Source: an uncultured Geobacteraceae bacterium (GTDB lineage: Bacteria; Desulfobacterota; Desulfuromonadia; Geobacterales; Pseudopelobacteraceae). From it: DNA of 64,000 bases. The DNA is taken from NCBI GenBank assembly GCA_903939115.1, contig CAJAFV010000033.1, positions 1 through 64,000 on the forward strand, in the 5' to 3' direction. The notes below the pieces were generated by a model. The model searched no databases, had not been told where the DNA came from, and saw nothing but the letters and a program-made list of their open reading frames with translations. The position numbers were made by a program, and so were the translations under genes. Below, piece after piece: positions 8,853 through 17,980 of this stretch (position 1 is the stretch's first letter; every line of letters begins with the position of its first letter).

Positions 8853-9779
8853 ATGAGCAAAGAATTTGAGTTACTCGAGTCATCGCTCGTTGAGTTAAAG
8901 CGTCTTACCGACACAAGGGAATTCCCCGACCGTGGGAAAGCATTCCAAACACAATTAAAACAGGCGGCTGGTCTGACAAAGGATCAACGTGATTACCTAT
9001 GGAACGAGCAGCAGCAATTATGGGATACTTGGAAACTCCGTTCCGAAAAGAAGCGTGAAGAGTCGCAAAACACAAAATATACTTACTTGAGAGATTTGCG
9101 TGGTATAGAGTTTTCGCATGATGGCGCATGTATTTTGCAGACCTTCTCGGACTGGGAGAGAGTTGGAGAGAAAGTTAGATATGCTCGACAACAAATAAAA
9201 GCAATTCAACAACGGTTCAAAGACGATACAACACTTGGTAAAGCTGATCGGGAAGATATTCGCCGTGAGATCGATAGCATCTGGGATCACATAAACCAAA
9301 CAGAAAACACGACATTCCACGTACACAAAGAGAGGGCGCACTATCTATACAATGAAGCAAGTTCGGCAGTTGAATGTATGCCACCTAAAGATGCACGTGC
9401 AATCCTCAAGGCGACAAATGCCGAAGTCCGGACATTGTATTTGAATTCCTCCGATCGGGACAAACTCCGTTCATGGTTTAATAACCTTTGGGATAAACTA
9501 AACTCAAAATATGAAGCGGCTAACTCTGCGTGGAGATCACGGCAAGAAACTGGCCTTTTAAAGCTTACCGAGTCGCAAAATCGACTTCATAACTCACTGG
9601 AAAAAGTCCGCGATAACATTTCAAGCAACTGGTCAAAATACTACGAAGCTAAGTCGTCTGACTTTCAAGATGTCGTCCGTGGTTGGATTTCTGATGGTGA
9701 ATCTCGTGAGCGTGAACTTCAGAGCTGGATTAAAGAACTCGATGATAAAATCGACGACTGCCGAAGTCGCCTGCGTTAA
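8853..9779 (+). CDS. Coiled-coil protein of unknown function
   Basis: A 308-aa charged, Trp-rich, all-helical protein with no signal peptide. Sequence patterns repeat: RxxLWNxQQxLWDxW-type segments recur around residues 45-60, 130-150 and 205-225 (for example REIDSIWDHINQ and RSWFNNLWDKLN), suggesting three copies of a helical hairpin. I recognise no family. GAGG precedes ATG by about 6 bases. It lies 86 bp after the EnvC-like gene in the same direction and may be read through from the promoter at 5964. Confidence 0.65.
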   Translation: MSKEFELLESSLVELKRLTDTREFPDRGKAFQTQLKQAAGLTKDQRDYLWNEQQQLWDTWKLRSEKKREESQNTKYTYLRDLRGIEFSHDGACILQTFSDWERVGEKVRYARQQIKAIQQRFKDDTTLGKADREDIRREIDSIWDHINQTENTTFHVHKERAHYLYNEASSAVECMPPKDARAILKATNAEVRTLYLNSSDRDKLRSWFNNLWDKLNSKYEAANSAWRSRQETGLLKLTESQNRLHNSLEKVRDNISSNWSKYYEAKSSDFQDVVRGWISDGESRERELQSWIKELDDKIDDCRSRLR

Positions 9780-9814
9780 GTTAAGTTGAGGTTGTTTAAT
9801 AACGGAGGTTTACC

Positions 9815-10036
9815 ATGATTCTTTACGCTGAAGAAGACGAAAACGGTGAGGAGATGAACGTCAAGTCAGTTTTTACGGGTAACTCTGTGGGTGTCCTTGA
9901 AAGAGGATTCACCAACCAGGGTAAAGAGTGCTACCACATCTATCTCATGGACGACCAAGTAGAAGACGCGCTGACAGAAGAAAGACCCAACGTGGACAAT
10001 TGCCTAGGTTTATTAACTGAAGGGAGTACGTCATAA
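9815..10036 (+). CDS. Small acidic protein, unknown
   Basis: A 73-aa soluble protein, rich in Asp and Glu, with GGAGG 7 bases before ATG. No motif recognised. It lies 35 bp after the coiled-coil gene, so the two are probably co-transcribed. Confidence 0.6.
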   Translation: MILYAEEDENGEEMNVKSVFTGNSVGVLERGFTNQGKECYHIYLMDDQVEDALTEERPNVDNCLGLLTEGSTS

Positions 10037-10114
10037 ACTACATGGAAATGCTGAGTAATGAATAAATTTGTGAATTAGTTTTTTTATCCACCAATAAATC
10101 ATGGAGGCAAACCT

Positions 10115-10849
10115 ATGAAACTACGTACAATTCTGTTGATTTCTGCAACACTAATTTTGTCGTCTCAGTTTGCCCAAGCCGCCCCGGTTACGCCAGTGGG
10201 ATTCACCATCCAGGCCGGGGCCTTCAATGATCTTTCCAAGGCAGAGCGGCTCTGCATCGTGCTAAAGGCCAAAGGGTTGGAGGCTGCCTGGTACAAAAAA
10301 GAGAACGGCCTCCATGCGGTGGTTTTCGGAAACTTCAAGAGTCATGGTGAAGCCAAAACAAGTGCGGAAAAGTTAAAACATGAGCAGGTGCTGGGATCCT
10401 TCTTCATCACTCCTGCAAAGAAGGGCGCACCGGTGTTTGGTAATCAATCCTCGACAAGCTTGCAGGCAGGTGCGGTAGTACTGGGCAAGATTGCAGCTCA
10501 GACCGCCGAACGATTTGTGGGAGTACCTTATCGCTGGGGTGGTGATAACGTTGTGGAGGGCATGGATTGTTCCGGTTTTGTAAAGGCCGTGTATTATTTG
10601 GTAGGCCTGAATATTCCCAGAACATCACAGGAACAGTTCAATGCCGGCACTGAGTTGAGCAAAGCGGATATCCGACCTGGAGATCTTGTTTTTTTCGGAA
10701 AAGGTTCGAGAAAAATCACGCACGTGGGTCTGTATCTAGGGGGTAATCGCTTTATCCACGCTCCTCGTCGTAATGAACCGATCCAGATCACTTCACTGGA
10801 TGATGAACGTTACAGTGTCAAGTTTGTCGGTGCCCGGCGTATGGTTTAA
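10115..10849 (+). CDS. Exported SPOR-NlpC/P60 peptidoglycan hydrolase
   Basis: A 244-aa protein: signal peptide ending near Ala22 (QFAQAA), SPOR domain at about 30-105 (GFTIQAGAFNDLSKAERL), and an NlpC/P60 domain at 120-244. The catalytic Cys is in MDCSGF, the His in THVGLYLG and the third polar residue region in FIHAPR. NlpC/P60 enzymes cut peptide stems of peptidoglycan; SPOR binds denuded septal glycans. It is therefore likely a septum-directed endopeptidase, which fits the FtsX-EnvC pair upstream. GGAGG precedes ATG. No sigma-54-like promoter is evident directly upstream. Confidence 0.92.
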   Translation: MKLRTILLISATLILSSQFAQAAPVTPVGFTIQAGAFNDLSKAERLCIVLKAKGLEAAWYKKENGLHAVVFGNFKSHGEAKTSAEKLKHEQVLGSFFITPAKKGAPVFGNQSSTSLQAGAVVLGKIAAQTAERFVGVPYRWGGDNVVEGMDCSGFVKAVYYLVGLNIPRTSQEQFNAGTELSKADIRPGDLVFFGKGSRKITHVGLYLGGNRFIHAPRRNEPIQITSLDDERYSVKFVGARRMV

Positions 10850-10918
10850 ACATTAACCATATCTCCGGAAGCGGTAAATTACTCTCAAAAATAAACCCGT
10901 ATTTTTTATGGAGGTATT

Positions 10919-11128
10919 ATGACGGTGCTCCGAATTGCGGCAGCAGCTTTAACTATCGAATATGCGGTTATTTCCGGTGGTATTTACATTCGGAGTCACT
11001 ATCCTTTAGAATGGTCGATGTTTGTCTCTATAGCAGTTATTCCAATTTTTGTTGCACTTGCGATGTTCATTCGAGCGGAAATATCAGAGCAACTCAAAAA
11101 AATTGCGTTGTTGGATATGGATGATTGA
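10919..11128 (+). CDS. Small two-helix membrane protein
   Basis: A 69-aa protein with two hydrophobic helices (about 5-25 and 33-51) and an acidic tail. GGAGG is 7 bases before ATG. No family recognised; it lies 69 bp after the hydrolase gene. Confidence 0.6.
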   Translation: MTVLRIAAAALTIEYAVISGGIYIRSHYPLEWSMFVSIAVIPIFVALAMFIRAEISEQLKKIALLDMDD

Positions 11129-11178
11129 GTAGCCACGTGTAGTTAAGTCAGCATAGTAATCATAAATGGAGTTTTTGC

Positions 11179-11457
11179 ATGTCAGTCATCGTAATTAAAA
11201 ATATAGCCATATTGTTATTGATATTTATCAATATTATTGGCTTTATAACGGTCAAATCAGATAAATATAGGGCAATAAATAAACTGTGGCGGATTCCTGA
11301 AAAGAAATTATTCCTGATTTCGATATTAGGCGGCTGCTTGGGGGTTTATGCAGGATTGGTTATTTACAGGCACAAAATAAGGCGTTGGAGTTTTATGCTG
11401 GGAATTCCGGTAATTATGCTAATTCAGGCCTTCGTTACTGTGTACTGGATTCCATAG
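11179..11457 (+). CDS. DUF1294 membrane protein
   Basis: A 92-aa membrane protein with the DUF1294 signature: SDKYRAINKLWRIPEKKL, then LGGCLGVYAGLVIYRHKIRR, between three hydrophobic helices. In other bacteria this domain is found alone or fused to a cold-shock domain, with unknown function. ATG follows GGAG at 9 bases. A possible hairpin (GGCAGCA with TGCTGCC) lies at 11461-11494 between this and the convergent broken gene, without a T-run. Confidence 0.82.
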   Translation: MSVIVIKNIAILLLIFINIIGFITVKSDKYRAINKLWRIPEKKLFLISILGGCLGVYAGLVIYRHKIRRWSFMLGIPVIMLIQAFVTVYWIP

Positions 11458-11534
11458 CACGGCAGCAGGAGTTGATAAAATCCATTGCTGCCTGGCACCA
11501 ACGTTTTGTTTCGATGTTACAATGAAGCCACTGG

Positions 11535-12211
11535 CTATCGCCGCAGATTCGATCTCTTCGTAAGAGTGCAAGTGTCCAGAAATATAAAAAATTCACAGCC
11601 GTCTTCAAACTCGAAACGAAACCTGCGATAAATCATTTGATCTTGGATTCTGTCCAGTTGAAACAGACGATTGCCGTGAGCCTCCAGGCGAAGAATTTCT
11701 GGGCTGTCGGGAGCATGGGGGAAATTCTTCTCCGCTTGTTCCGAAAGGTCGAGGCAAAAGGACCCGCCTGGGGTGAGGGATGCACGGACACCACCGAATA
11801 GATCGAGCAGCCGTTTCGGTTCTACGAGCACGATAGAGGAAACAGGTAATAGGCACAGCGCGAAGCCACCACGGTAGTTGGGCAAGGAATGCTGCAAATC
11901 TCTCATATCTCCTTGAACGAGAACCAATCGTTCGGATGTGAGCGACACATTGGACTCCGAGTGCTGTTGGGCTTTTTCACGGCAGGCAGATAAAATACAG
12001 TGTCAATATCCAAGCATACAAAGCGTTTGTGCGGACAGAGCTCAACCAGATCAAGAAGAATCCATCCGGTACCACAGCCCAACTCAAGACCCGCCGAGCC
12101 TGGGGCGAGTGAATCTACTAAACCTCGGATAAGAGCAAACTCCTCAGACACAGAGCCTGGAGGATATATCAAATCTTAGAGACCGGCGTTATCAATATTG
12201 TAGCCGTACAT
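11535..12211 (-). pseudogene. Broken class I SAM methyltransferase
   Basis: The start codon at 12211 has AGGAG, but the frame meets TAA after 11 codons (MYGYNIDNAGL). In-frame sequence then resumes with a clear SAM-binding motif I (GLELGCGTG) and a frameshift near 12000 breaks motif II; continuing in the new frame gives VLVQGDMRDL and LLDLFGGVRASLTPGGSFCLDL, ending at 11535. Combining frames rebuilds a methyltransferase of about 225 residues. With one nonsense codon and one frameshift it is very likely dead. Confidence 0.85.
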
Positions 12212-12284
12212 AGTAGCTCCTAACTATTGATGGAAATGTTGTGCATTTAGAAGGGATATAAAATTTAATGATGCATTTTTCTTT

Positions 12285-13937
12285 TTATAAGTTATCCTTT
12301 TTTGTCATTTTTTCCTTTTCCTCAGTCCGTTTTTTCTTTTTTTCCTCCTTATACTTAGCCAGCAATTCCGTTTTTTCTGGCTGTTTTTCTAGATACTTAA
12401 AACAGGGAACGTCGCCAGTTACGAGACATTCATCTACTCTGGTCGTAATGTGACCCGAAAGTTCCCTGCCAGTAAGAAAGGATAACCCGCCAGTCACGCA
12501 ATTTCTCTGAAGTTTGGTTGCTTCCGTTATAATCCTACGTAACAGAGCTAAATAGGCATTTTCAACCAGAATAATATCACCTTTACTCGATCCAGAAAGT
12601 TCTTCAGTAAGCTTGATACTATTTAAGTAAGCAGCTATATCCCTCAAAGAAAGAGGATTTGCAAATGCCAAAGCATGGTTACCATTTTCCAAGAGTGGAT
12701 TATTTTCGGTTCTTACAATATCAGCATCCCAATCCGTATTTTTATTTGCAATTGGGGAATGCTGGGATGGCGATTTTGTCGGTTTAATAATTTCAGTATC
12801 GGCACTTGATTTACTTAAGGCCTCGCATATATTATCTGCTAATATTTTTTCCCAACGACCTGTGAGATAGTATACTCTGGTTATAACATTTTTTAATTGT
12901 CTAATATTCCCTGGCCAGTGATAACTCATTAAAGCATCTTTAGCTTCTGGCAGCAATATTTTACAAGTTTTATTATTTGAACTTTGTCCTTCAACTGTTA
13001 GGAAATGTTCAGCAAGTAATATTATGTCATCACCTCTTTCTCTGAGTGGAGGGAGTGTTAGAGGGAAAACATTGAGCCTATAAAAAAGATCCTCTCGGAA
13101 TTCTTTTGTTTGTACAAGTTTTTCCAATGTACTATTTGTTGCTGAGATAACACGAACATCAATGGGAATAGGAATGTCAACGCCAACTCTATCTATTTCG
13201 CCCTCTTGCAATACGCGTAACAGAACTTGCTGTAAATCATATTTTAGGGTACCAATTTCATCAAGAAAAATTGTACCTAAATGTGCTGCTTGAAACTTTC
13301 CTTGGCGTTGATTTGTAGCACTTGTAAAACTACCTCTTGCGTGCCCAAAAAACTCTGATTCGATCATATTTTGAGGAATCGCTCCACAGTTAACCTTGAC
13401 ATAAGGTCTATTCCTTCTTCTGCTCATGTTATGGATTGAAAATGCCAGATTCTCTTTACCTGTTCCGGATTCGCCAGTAATCAAAATATTATTTACTGTA
13501 TCCGCAGCAGTTTTTGCGGCGTAAAGCACAGATTTAAGAGCTTGAGAATCACCAATTATCCCTTTAAGTTCTCCGTGTTCACATGGTAATGAGAGCTCTT
13601 TGACTATGTTAATCAATTTATCTAAATTTCCTTTTTTTATACAAGCATCAAATTTGCAGATCTGAGAAGCATCCATTAAGCTTTTTTCAAAATTGCCCGT
13701 TGACATAATAAGGCGAATAGATGGGTATGCTATTTTTAGTCGCTTACCTATCTCTAAGCCATCCATATCACCTTCAAGTCGTAGATCAACAATAGCAATA
13801 TCAAATGACTCTTTTGTCATAATATTTAATGCTTCAGGGCCCGATGAAACATTACTACAATCATGGCCCGCTAATTTTAAAGCCAATTTATAATCTGCAC
13901 AAATCGTCAGATCATCCTCAATAATGAGAATATTCAT
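12285..13937 (-). CDS. Sigma-54 activator response regulator, variant GAFTGA and no clear HTH
   Basis: A 550-aa NtrC-type regulator. The receiver domain (1-120) has the acidic pair at 8-9, phospho-acceptor Asp51 (IVDLRL) and Lys in IKKG. The AAA+ domain has Walker A GESGTGK (155-161), Walker B FLDE (224-227) and the arginine-finger region REDLFYRLN. The sigma-54 contact loop is GSFTSA (202-207) instead of GAFTGA. After about 370 the tail does not show a normal Fis-type helix-turn-helix and ends in a Lys/Glu-rich stretch. ATG 13937 follows GGAGG and overlaps the kinase gene. It is the likely activator of the local sigma-54-like promoters. Confidence 0.9.
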   Translation of the reverse strand: MNILIIEDDLTICADYKLALKLAGHDCSNVSSGPEALNIMTKESFDIAIVDLRLEGDMDGLEIGKRLKIAYPSIRLIMSTGNFEKSLMDASQICKFDACIKKGNLDKLINIVKELSLPCEHGELKGIIGDSQALKSVLYAAKTAADTVNNILITGESGTGKENLAFSIHNMSRRRNRPYVKVNCGAIPQNMIESEFFGHARGSFTSATNQRQGKFQAAHLGTIFLDEIGTLKYDLQQVLLRVLQEGEIDRVGVDIPIPIDVRVISATNSTLEKLVQTKEFREDLFYRLNVFPLTLPPLRERGDDIILLAEHFLTVEGQSSNNKTCKILLPEAKDALMSYHWPGNIRQLKNVITRVYYLTGRWEKILADNICEALSKSSADTEIIKPTKSPSQHSPIANKNTDWDADIVRTENNPLLENGNHALAFANPLSLRDIAAYLNSIKLTEELSGSSKGDIILVENAYLALLRRIITEATKLQRNCVTGGLSFLTGRELSGHITTRVDECLVTGDVPCFKYLEKQPEKTELLAKYKEEKKKKRTEEKEKMTKKDNL

Positions 13938-16389
13938 CGTGCTTGCCTCCAGAAATATCAATTTTTATAGTTGTTGAATTATCTCCAACTACTATTTTGT
14001 TTATTATCCAACCAATAGCAGGTATTTCTCTGGAAAGTATCTGAAGCCCTTTCAACGCACTAAATGAGTTAATAGGTGCATATTCTTGACCTAGCAGTAT
14101 CTTCTGGTCGTTTAAAGGCATTTCTTTAGCATTCTTTATTGACATAAATATTATACCGTCTTCTGCTGACAGTGATATTTCAATTGGTTTACCTTTTGAT
14201 GATTTAGTCGCATTAGAAAACAAGTTAAATAAAATAGTAAAAACTGTATTAATATCTTTTATTACTATTGTTTTAAAATGATTTTTGGAATTATCACTAA
14301 TATCTATGGTCGCGTTGTCACTTAAGGTCCTTTCGGCAAACCACGTAATAAATTCTTCAATGTATCTAATCCCTGCCAGTTTCTCTGGTATATCTTCGTC
14401 AGATGATAATGCAATATGAAAAGCTGGTTCCAGAATATCTAATAAGCATTTAGCATCATTTAGCATATTTTGGCATTGTATATGTTCAAGCTTGTCATAA
14501 TGCTTTATTACTAAATTGAGTTTATTATTTAAAGGGGACCACAAATTATTGATGGTATGTGCCTGCTTCCTAATCTTTTCTTTAAATAAGTGATTTGCTT
14601 CCGCCAACTCTTTATCAGACCGATCAAGAGCAATTTTGCAAGATTCATATACGTCAATTAATTTAATTCCCGAATCAGGAACATGACGATGATACCATTG
14701 ATCTTGATGCAGCTTGAGATAATAACTGATATCAACATGACTACTTTTAAGCGTATGCAATGAACTATCTTTTTCATCTCTGACAGTTAATATTTCAACA
14801 CGGTCAAAGGGATAAACGGCAGCGATTCTTTCCCAACGATGATTCAAAGAGTCAACAGCAAGATAACCTTGCAAGTAGATATCATCTTTCTCAAGTTCGG
14901 CAGCAACTAAATCCAGATACAACCTTTTAATGCCTGAACGCAGTCTGGTAGCTATTGAACGGGTTATCGTGCGATAGATGTGATAGTTGTGTTTCCATGA
15001 TAACTCTGAAAAATCGTCATGAGGCGATGTCAAAGTATATAGAGTTATCCACGGAACCCCACCAATATGAATAGGAATAAGCAAAGCTTTTGGAGCTCCA
15101 TCCAAAATCTGAGCATAAATACATTCTTCTACTCTCCGCCTTTCTTCATATTTCACTCCTTCACCGACATCTCTACCTTGTTTAGCACTTTCAGGACTGA
15201 ATTCGAGAGTGCTGGAACTGAAGACCGTATCGGCAATGGTTCGGTCTTTATTACCTGTTGGCTGCTCTAACTGCGGAATAAGGAGCTTTGTAACCTGTTC
15301 GGCAACATGCGAAGCAGTACGCATTGCAAATTCCTCGGCAATTTTTCCAATCTCTTCCTTGTCCAACACAGGAAGCTGCAACTGCTCAATGAAGGGTTTT
15401 ACGGTACTATCGATAAGACAGGTGGCATGTGTAAATGGGCAACCGTTTTTTACACTTGGGCAACATTTTGTTAAATGACTTTTTATCAATTCCTTACAAA
15501 TCTCTTTGCACCATTTATTTATGGACTCTATCTGTGTATTGGATAGCAGTATTTGAGCGGTGTAATCAAATTTTGTCTGTATTGTTTCCCCCTTATCATT
15601 GGTGGTTTCTTTAATGCGATTATTCTCGGAATCAGTGGCATGTTGAACAACAAAAAAGATATTTGGGAAGGGCAAATCTTTTTTCTGTTTATCTTGCTTG
15701 TCTGGCGAGTGGTGAAGAAGGGGGGAACCTGATAGCTCCCCAAGAGCATCGTCAAGTACCGAGCGTACAGGTCCGATTTGCTCATTATATTCTGCCTCAG
15801 AAAGTTTCGGTGGTTGTTTCGGATTTATTTTTTTGGAATTATGCTCAAGATCTTCGTCGTTATGTGACTTAAGAGCAATAAAAAACGCCTCATTAAGATG
15901 GTCGTCGCTCTCTATCTCACTGAATAGTTTTTTATATGATTCAAGTATATCACTTGTCGCCGGTTCAAAATTCAGATGATCAGTTTTATCATTATAGGAC
16001 TGGAGATGAATAACGAGATAATAGATATCATTTCCATGAATGGGCTTGAATCGTATCTTCTCGGATTGGTTTGATGTCTGCAGAAGTAGGGCATTAATTT
16101 CATCGGTATATTGTGGATCCTTCATAGAGCAGTAAATCGGAACCATCTGTTTATTAAGAAATGAAAAGACTAGGGGATGCTGCACCAGAAGCTTGATATT
16201 ATCAATTAAAGGATAAATCGAGAGCATGCGTTGGGGATAGTAGTTTATTAACCCTACCAAGGCGTCAAAGACCAAGTACACTCTGTTGTTTACAGAATAT
16301 GGAGATGTATCCGATCCAGCCATACCACTATGCTCCTTTGCGCCACCAGTTTGTAATTGTTTTGCGGGCTTGTCCATCAGATTCATCAT
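13918..16389 (-). CDS. Cytosolic sensor histidine kinase
   Basis: An 823-aa protein without membrane helices. The C-terminal 220 residues carry a kinase core: H-box RKQAHTINNLW with the phospho-acceptor His, N-box NLFSNATKSS, and a weak G region (SALKGLQILSREI). The long N-terminal part (about 1-600) has no domain I can name, except a Cys-rich segment (CPSVKNGCPFTHATC) that could bind metal. The start at 16389 is chosen because GGAGGGGGAG lies upstream; it overlaps the ABC ATPase gene by 62 bp. It should phosphorylate the regulator downstream and may sense transporter state. Confidence 0.82.
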   Translation of the reverse strand: MMNLMDKPAKQLQTGGAKEHSGMAGSDTSPYSVNNRVYLVFDALVGLINYYPQRMLSIYPLIDNIKLLVQHPLVFSFLNKQMVPIYCSMKDPQYTDEINALLLQTSNQSEKIRFKPIHGNDIYYLVIHLQSYNDKTDHLNFEPATSDILESYKKLFSEIESDDHLNEAFFIALKSHNDEDLEHNSKKINPKQPPKLSEAEYNEQIGPVRSVLDDALGELSGSPLLHHSPDKQDKQKKDLPFPNIFFVVQHATDSENNRIKETTNDKGETIQTKFDYTAQILLSNTQIESINKWCKEICKELIKSHLTKCCPSVKNGCPFTHATCLIDSTVKPFIEQLQLPVLDKEEIGKIAEEFAMRTASHVAEQVTKLLIPQLEQPTGNKDRTIADTVFSSSTLEFSPESAKQGRDVGEGVKYEERRRVEECIYAQILDGAPKALLIPIHIGGVPWITLYTLTSPHDDFSELSWKHNYHIYRTITRSIATRLRSGIKRLYLDLVAAELEKDDIYLQGYLAVDSLNHRWERIAAVYPFDRVEILTVRDEKDSSLHTLKSSHVDISYYLKLHQDQWYHRHVPDSGIKLIDVYESCKIALDRSDKELAEANHLFKEKIRKQAHTINNLWSPLNNKLNLVIKHYDKLEHIQCQNMLNDAKCLLDILEPAFHIALSSDEDIPEKLAGIRYIEEFITWFAERTLSDNATIDISDNSKNHFKTIVIKDINTVFTILFNLFSNATKSSKGKPIEISLSAEDGIIFMSIKNAKEMPLNDQKILLGQEYAPINSFSALKGLQILSREIPAIGWIINKIVVGDNSTTIKIDISGGKHDEYSHY

Positions 16390-17077
16390 GCATAACTCCC
16401 CCTCCATGCAGTGCGATAGTCCGGTCGCCAAGGGATACTGCCAGCTCTTCATCGTGAGTTACTTGGATAATGGTTTTGCCTTGAATATGCAGTGATCTGA
16501 TCTGCTGAATACATTGGTCGGTTTTATCTGGATCAAGAGCAGCAAGAGGTTCATCCAGAAGAATAACTGAGGACGGTCTTAGACCTGCAATCAGGAGTGC
16601 AAGCAATTGCCGCTCACCGCCGGAGAGAGTTTTAACCGGCTGCTTGATCCGGTCAGACAACCCAAGTGGGGCTAAGAGTTCAACATACTTCATCTCCAGT
16701 TCTTTTCTAGAAATACGGTTGTAATAAGCATCATGATCGGCAACCAACAAATTTTCATAAACCGTCAGCAATGGAGCACTCCCCAAAAGCGGATCCTGAT
16801 GCACCAGGAATACCGCCTTGCTCAACTGGTCTGAAGACAATCCTATTATACTGTTTCCATTTATGCGAATGTCGCCTCTGTCAGGTGTCAGTCTGCCGGA
16901 TAGGATTTTTAAAAGAGTTGACTTGCCGGAACCATTCGGACCGACCAGAATCAACCATTGTCCTGCCGGCACTGAAATATTGACACCTATTAGAGCATTA
17001 ACCTTACTACCCCAGCGCTCAAAGGTTACCTGTATGTCCTGGATATCTATCTGTCCTTGCTGGACGAGGGTACTCAT
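16328..17077 (-). CDS. ABC transporter ATPase
   Basis: A 249-aa ATPase with Walker A GPNGSGKS, signature LSGGERQLL, Walker B VILLDEP, and H-loop THDEE. It partners the permease (4-bp overlap) and the ABC_sub_bind lipoprotein. This trio type (related to TrpXYZ-like systems) imports small organic solutes; the substrate is not evident. It overlaps the histidine kinase gene downstream, so transport and signalling are translationally linked. Confidence 0.9.
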   Translation of the reverse strand: MSTLVQQGQIDIQDIQVTFERWGSKVNALIGVNISVPAGQWLILVGPNGSGKSTLLKILSGRLTPDRGDIRINGNSIIGLSSDQLSKAVFLVHQDPLLGSAPLLTVYENLLVADHDAYYNRISRKELEMKYVELLAPLGLSDRIKQPVKTLSGGERQLLALLIAGLRPSSVILLDEPLAALDPDKTDQCIQQIRSLHIQGKTIIQVTHDEELAVSLGDRTIALHGGGVMHDESDGQARKTITNWWRKGA

Positions 17078-17979
17078 TTGAACTCCTCCGACAACAACTC
17101 TTCATGTCGAGAGCTTTTCATAGCCATCACCACAAGCACCAGTACGGCTGTTACCATTTTCAAATCTGTAGCGGCAAGGCCCATTCGAATGGCTACTGCA
17201 ACTAGAACCTGATACAATATACTCCCGCCGATTGCTGCAATCAAAATGAACAGGTGATACGAAACTTTCGTTTTCGGAAAGAGCCGTTCGCCAATTGTCA
17301 GTGCTGCCAAGGCGATAATCAATGTACCCTGTCCCATATTTACATCGGTAAAACCCTGAAACATTGCCAACAGGATACCTGAAAGAGCTGCCAGACTGTT
17401 TGAGAAAGCCAATCCTGCAACCAGGTAGATGGGAACACTGATTCCAAGAGAGCGGGCGTACTCGGGATTTGAACCGGCTACCCGTAAGCGTATGCCGCGC
17501 TTGCTTGAAAGCCCGGCATAGAGGAGTAGAGATCCTAGCATTAACATTACGGTGAGCAATAGAATGCTGCCAATGTGCAGATTTGGTATGAGCTTGTCAA
17601 AGAACTCAACTTTATCAAAAACAGTCTTATAGTTGATCAGGCCGATATTGCTGGCCCCCATGATCCTGAGGCTGGCAGTGAAGCAGATTGCCACGACAAT
17701 AATTCCGGCCAGAAACTTATTTATTCTATATTTTACGTGAAAAAAACCTGTTAGGCCTCCTGCTAGAGCACCACTGAGCATGCCGGAGAGTGTGGCATAT
17801 ACAGGAGACACTTTTAATTCCAGAAGCGCTGTAAAAACGGCAGCACCGATTAGCAGTGACCCTTCAATGGTCAAATCAGGGAAATTCAGTAGTCGAAATG
17901 AAACTGACAACGCGATTACAGACCAAGCCAAAATAAGGCCGATTAGCAACCCCGTATCAAGAGGGACAAGTAGATCCAT
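17074..17979 (-). CDS. ABC transporter permease (BPD_transp_2 type)
   Basis: A 301-aa membrane protein with eight to nine hydrophobic helices, similar to the branched-chain amino acid/ribose permease superfamily. The SNPEYARSLGISVP segment is the characteristic cytosolic coupling helix region of this family. It is placed between the binding lipoprotein (1 bp gap) and the ATPase. Confidence 0.88.
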   Translation of the reverse strand: MDLLVPLDTGLLIGLILAWSVIALSVSFRLLNFPDLTIEGSLLIGAAVFTALLELKVSPVYATLSGMLSGALAGGLTGFFHVKYRINKFLAGIIVVAICFTASLRIMGASNIGLINYKTVFDKVEFFDKLIPNLHIGSILLLTVMLMLGSLLLYAGLSSKRGIRLRVAGSNPEYARSLGISVPIYLVAGLAFSNSLAALSGILLAMFQGFTDVNMGQGTLIIALAALTIGERLFPKTKVSYHLFILIAAIGGSILYQVLVAVAIRMGLAATDLKMVTAVLVLVVMAMKSSRHEELLSEEFK

Positions 17980-17980
17980 T

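Noticed and set aside
11461-11494. Hairpin GGCAGCA/TGCTGCC between convergent genes as a terminator
   Set aside because: Loop is long and no T-run follows; left uncalled.
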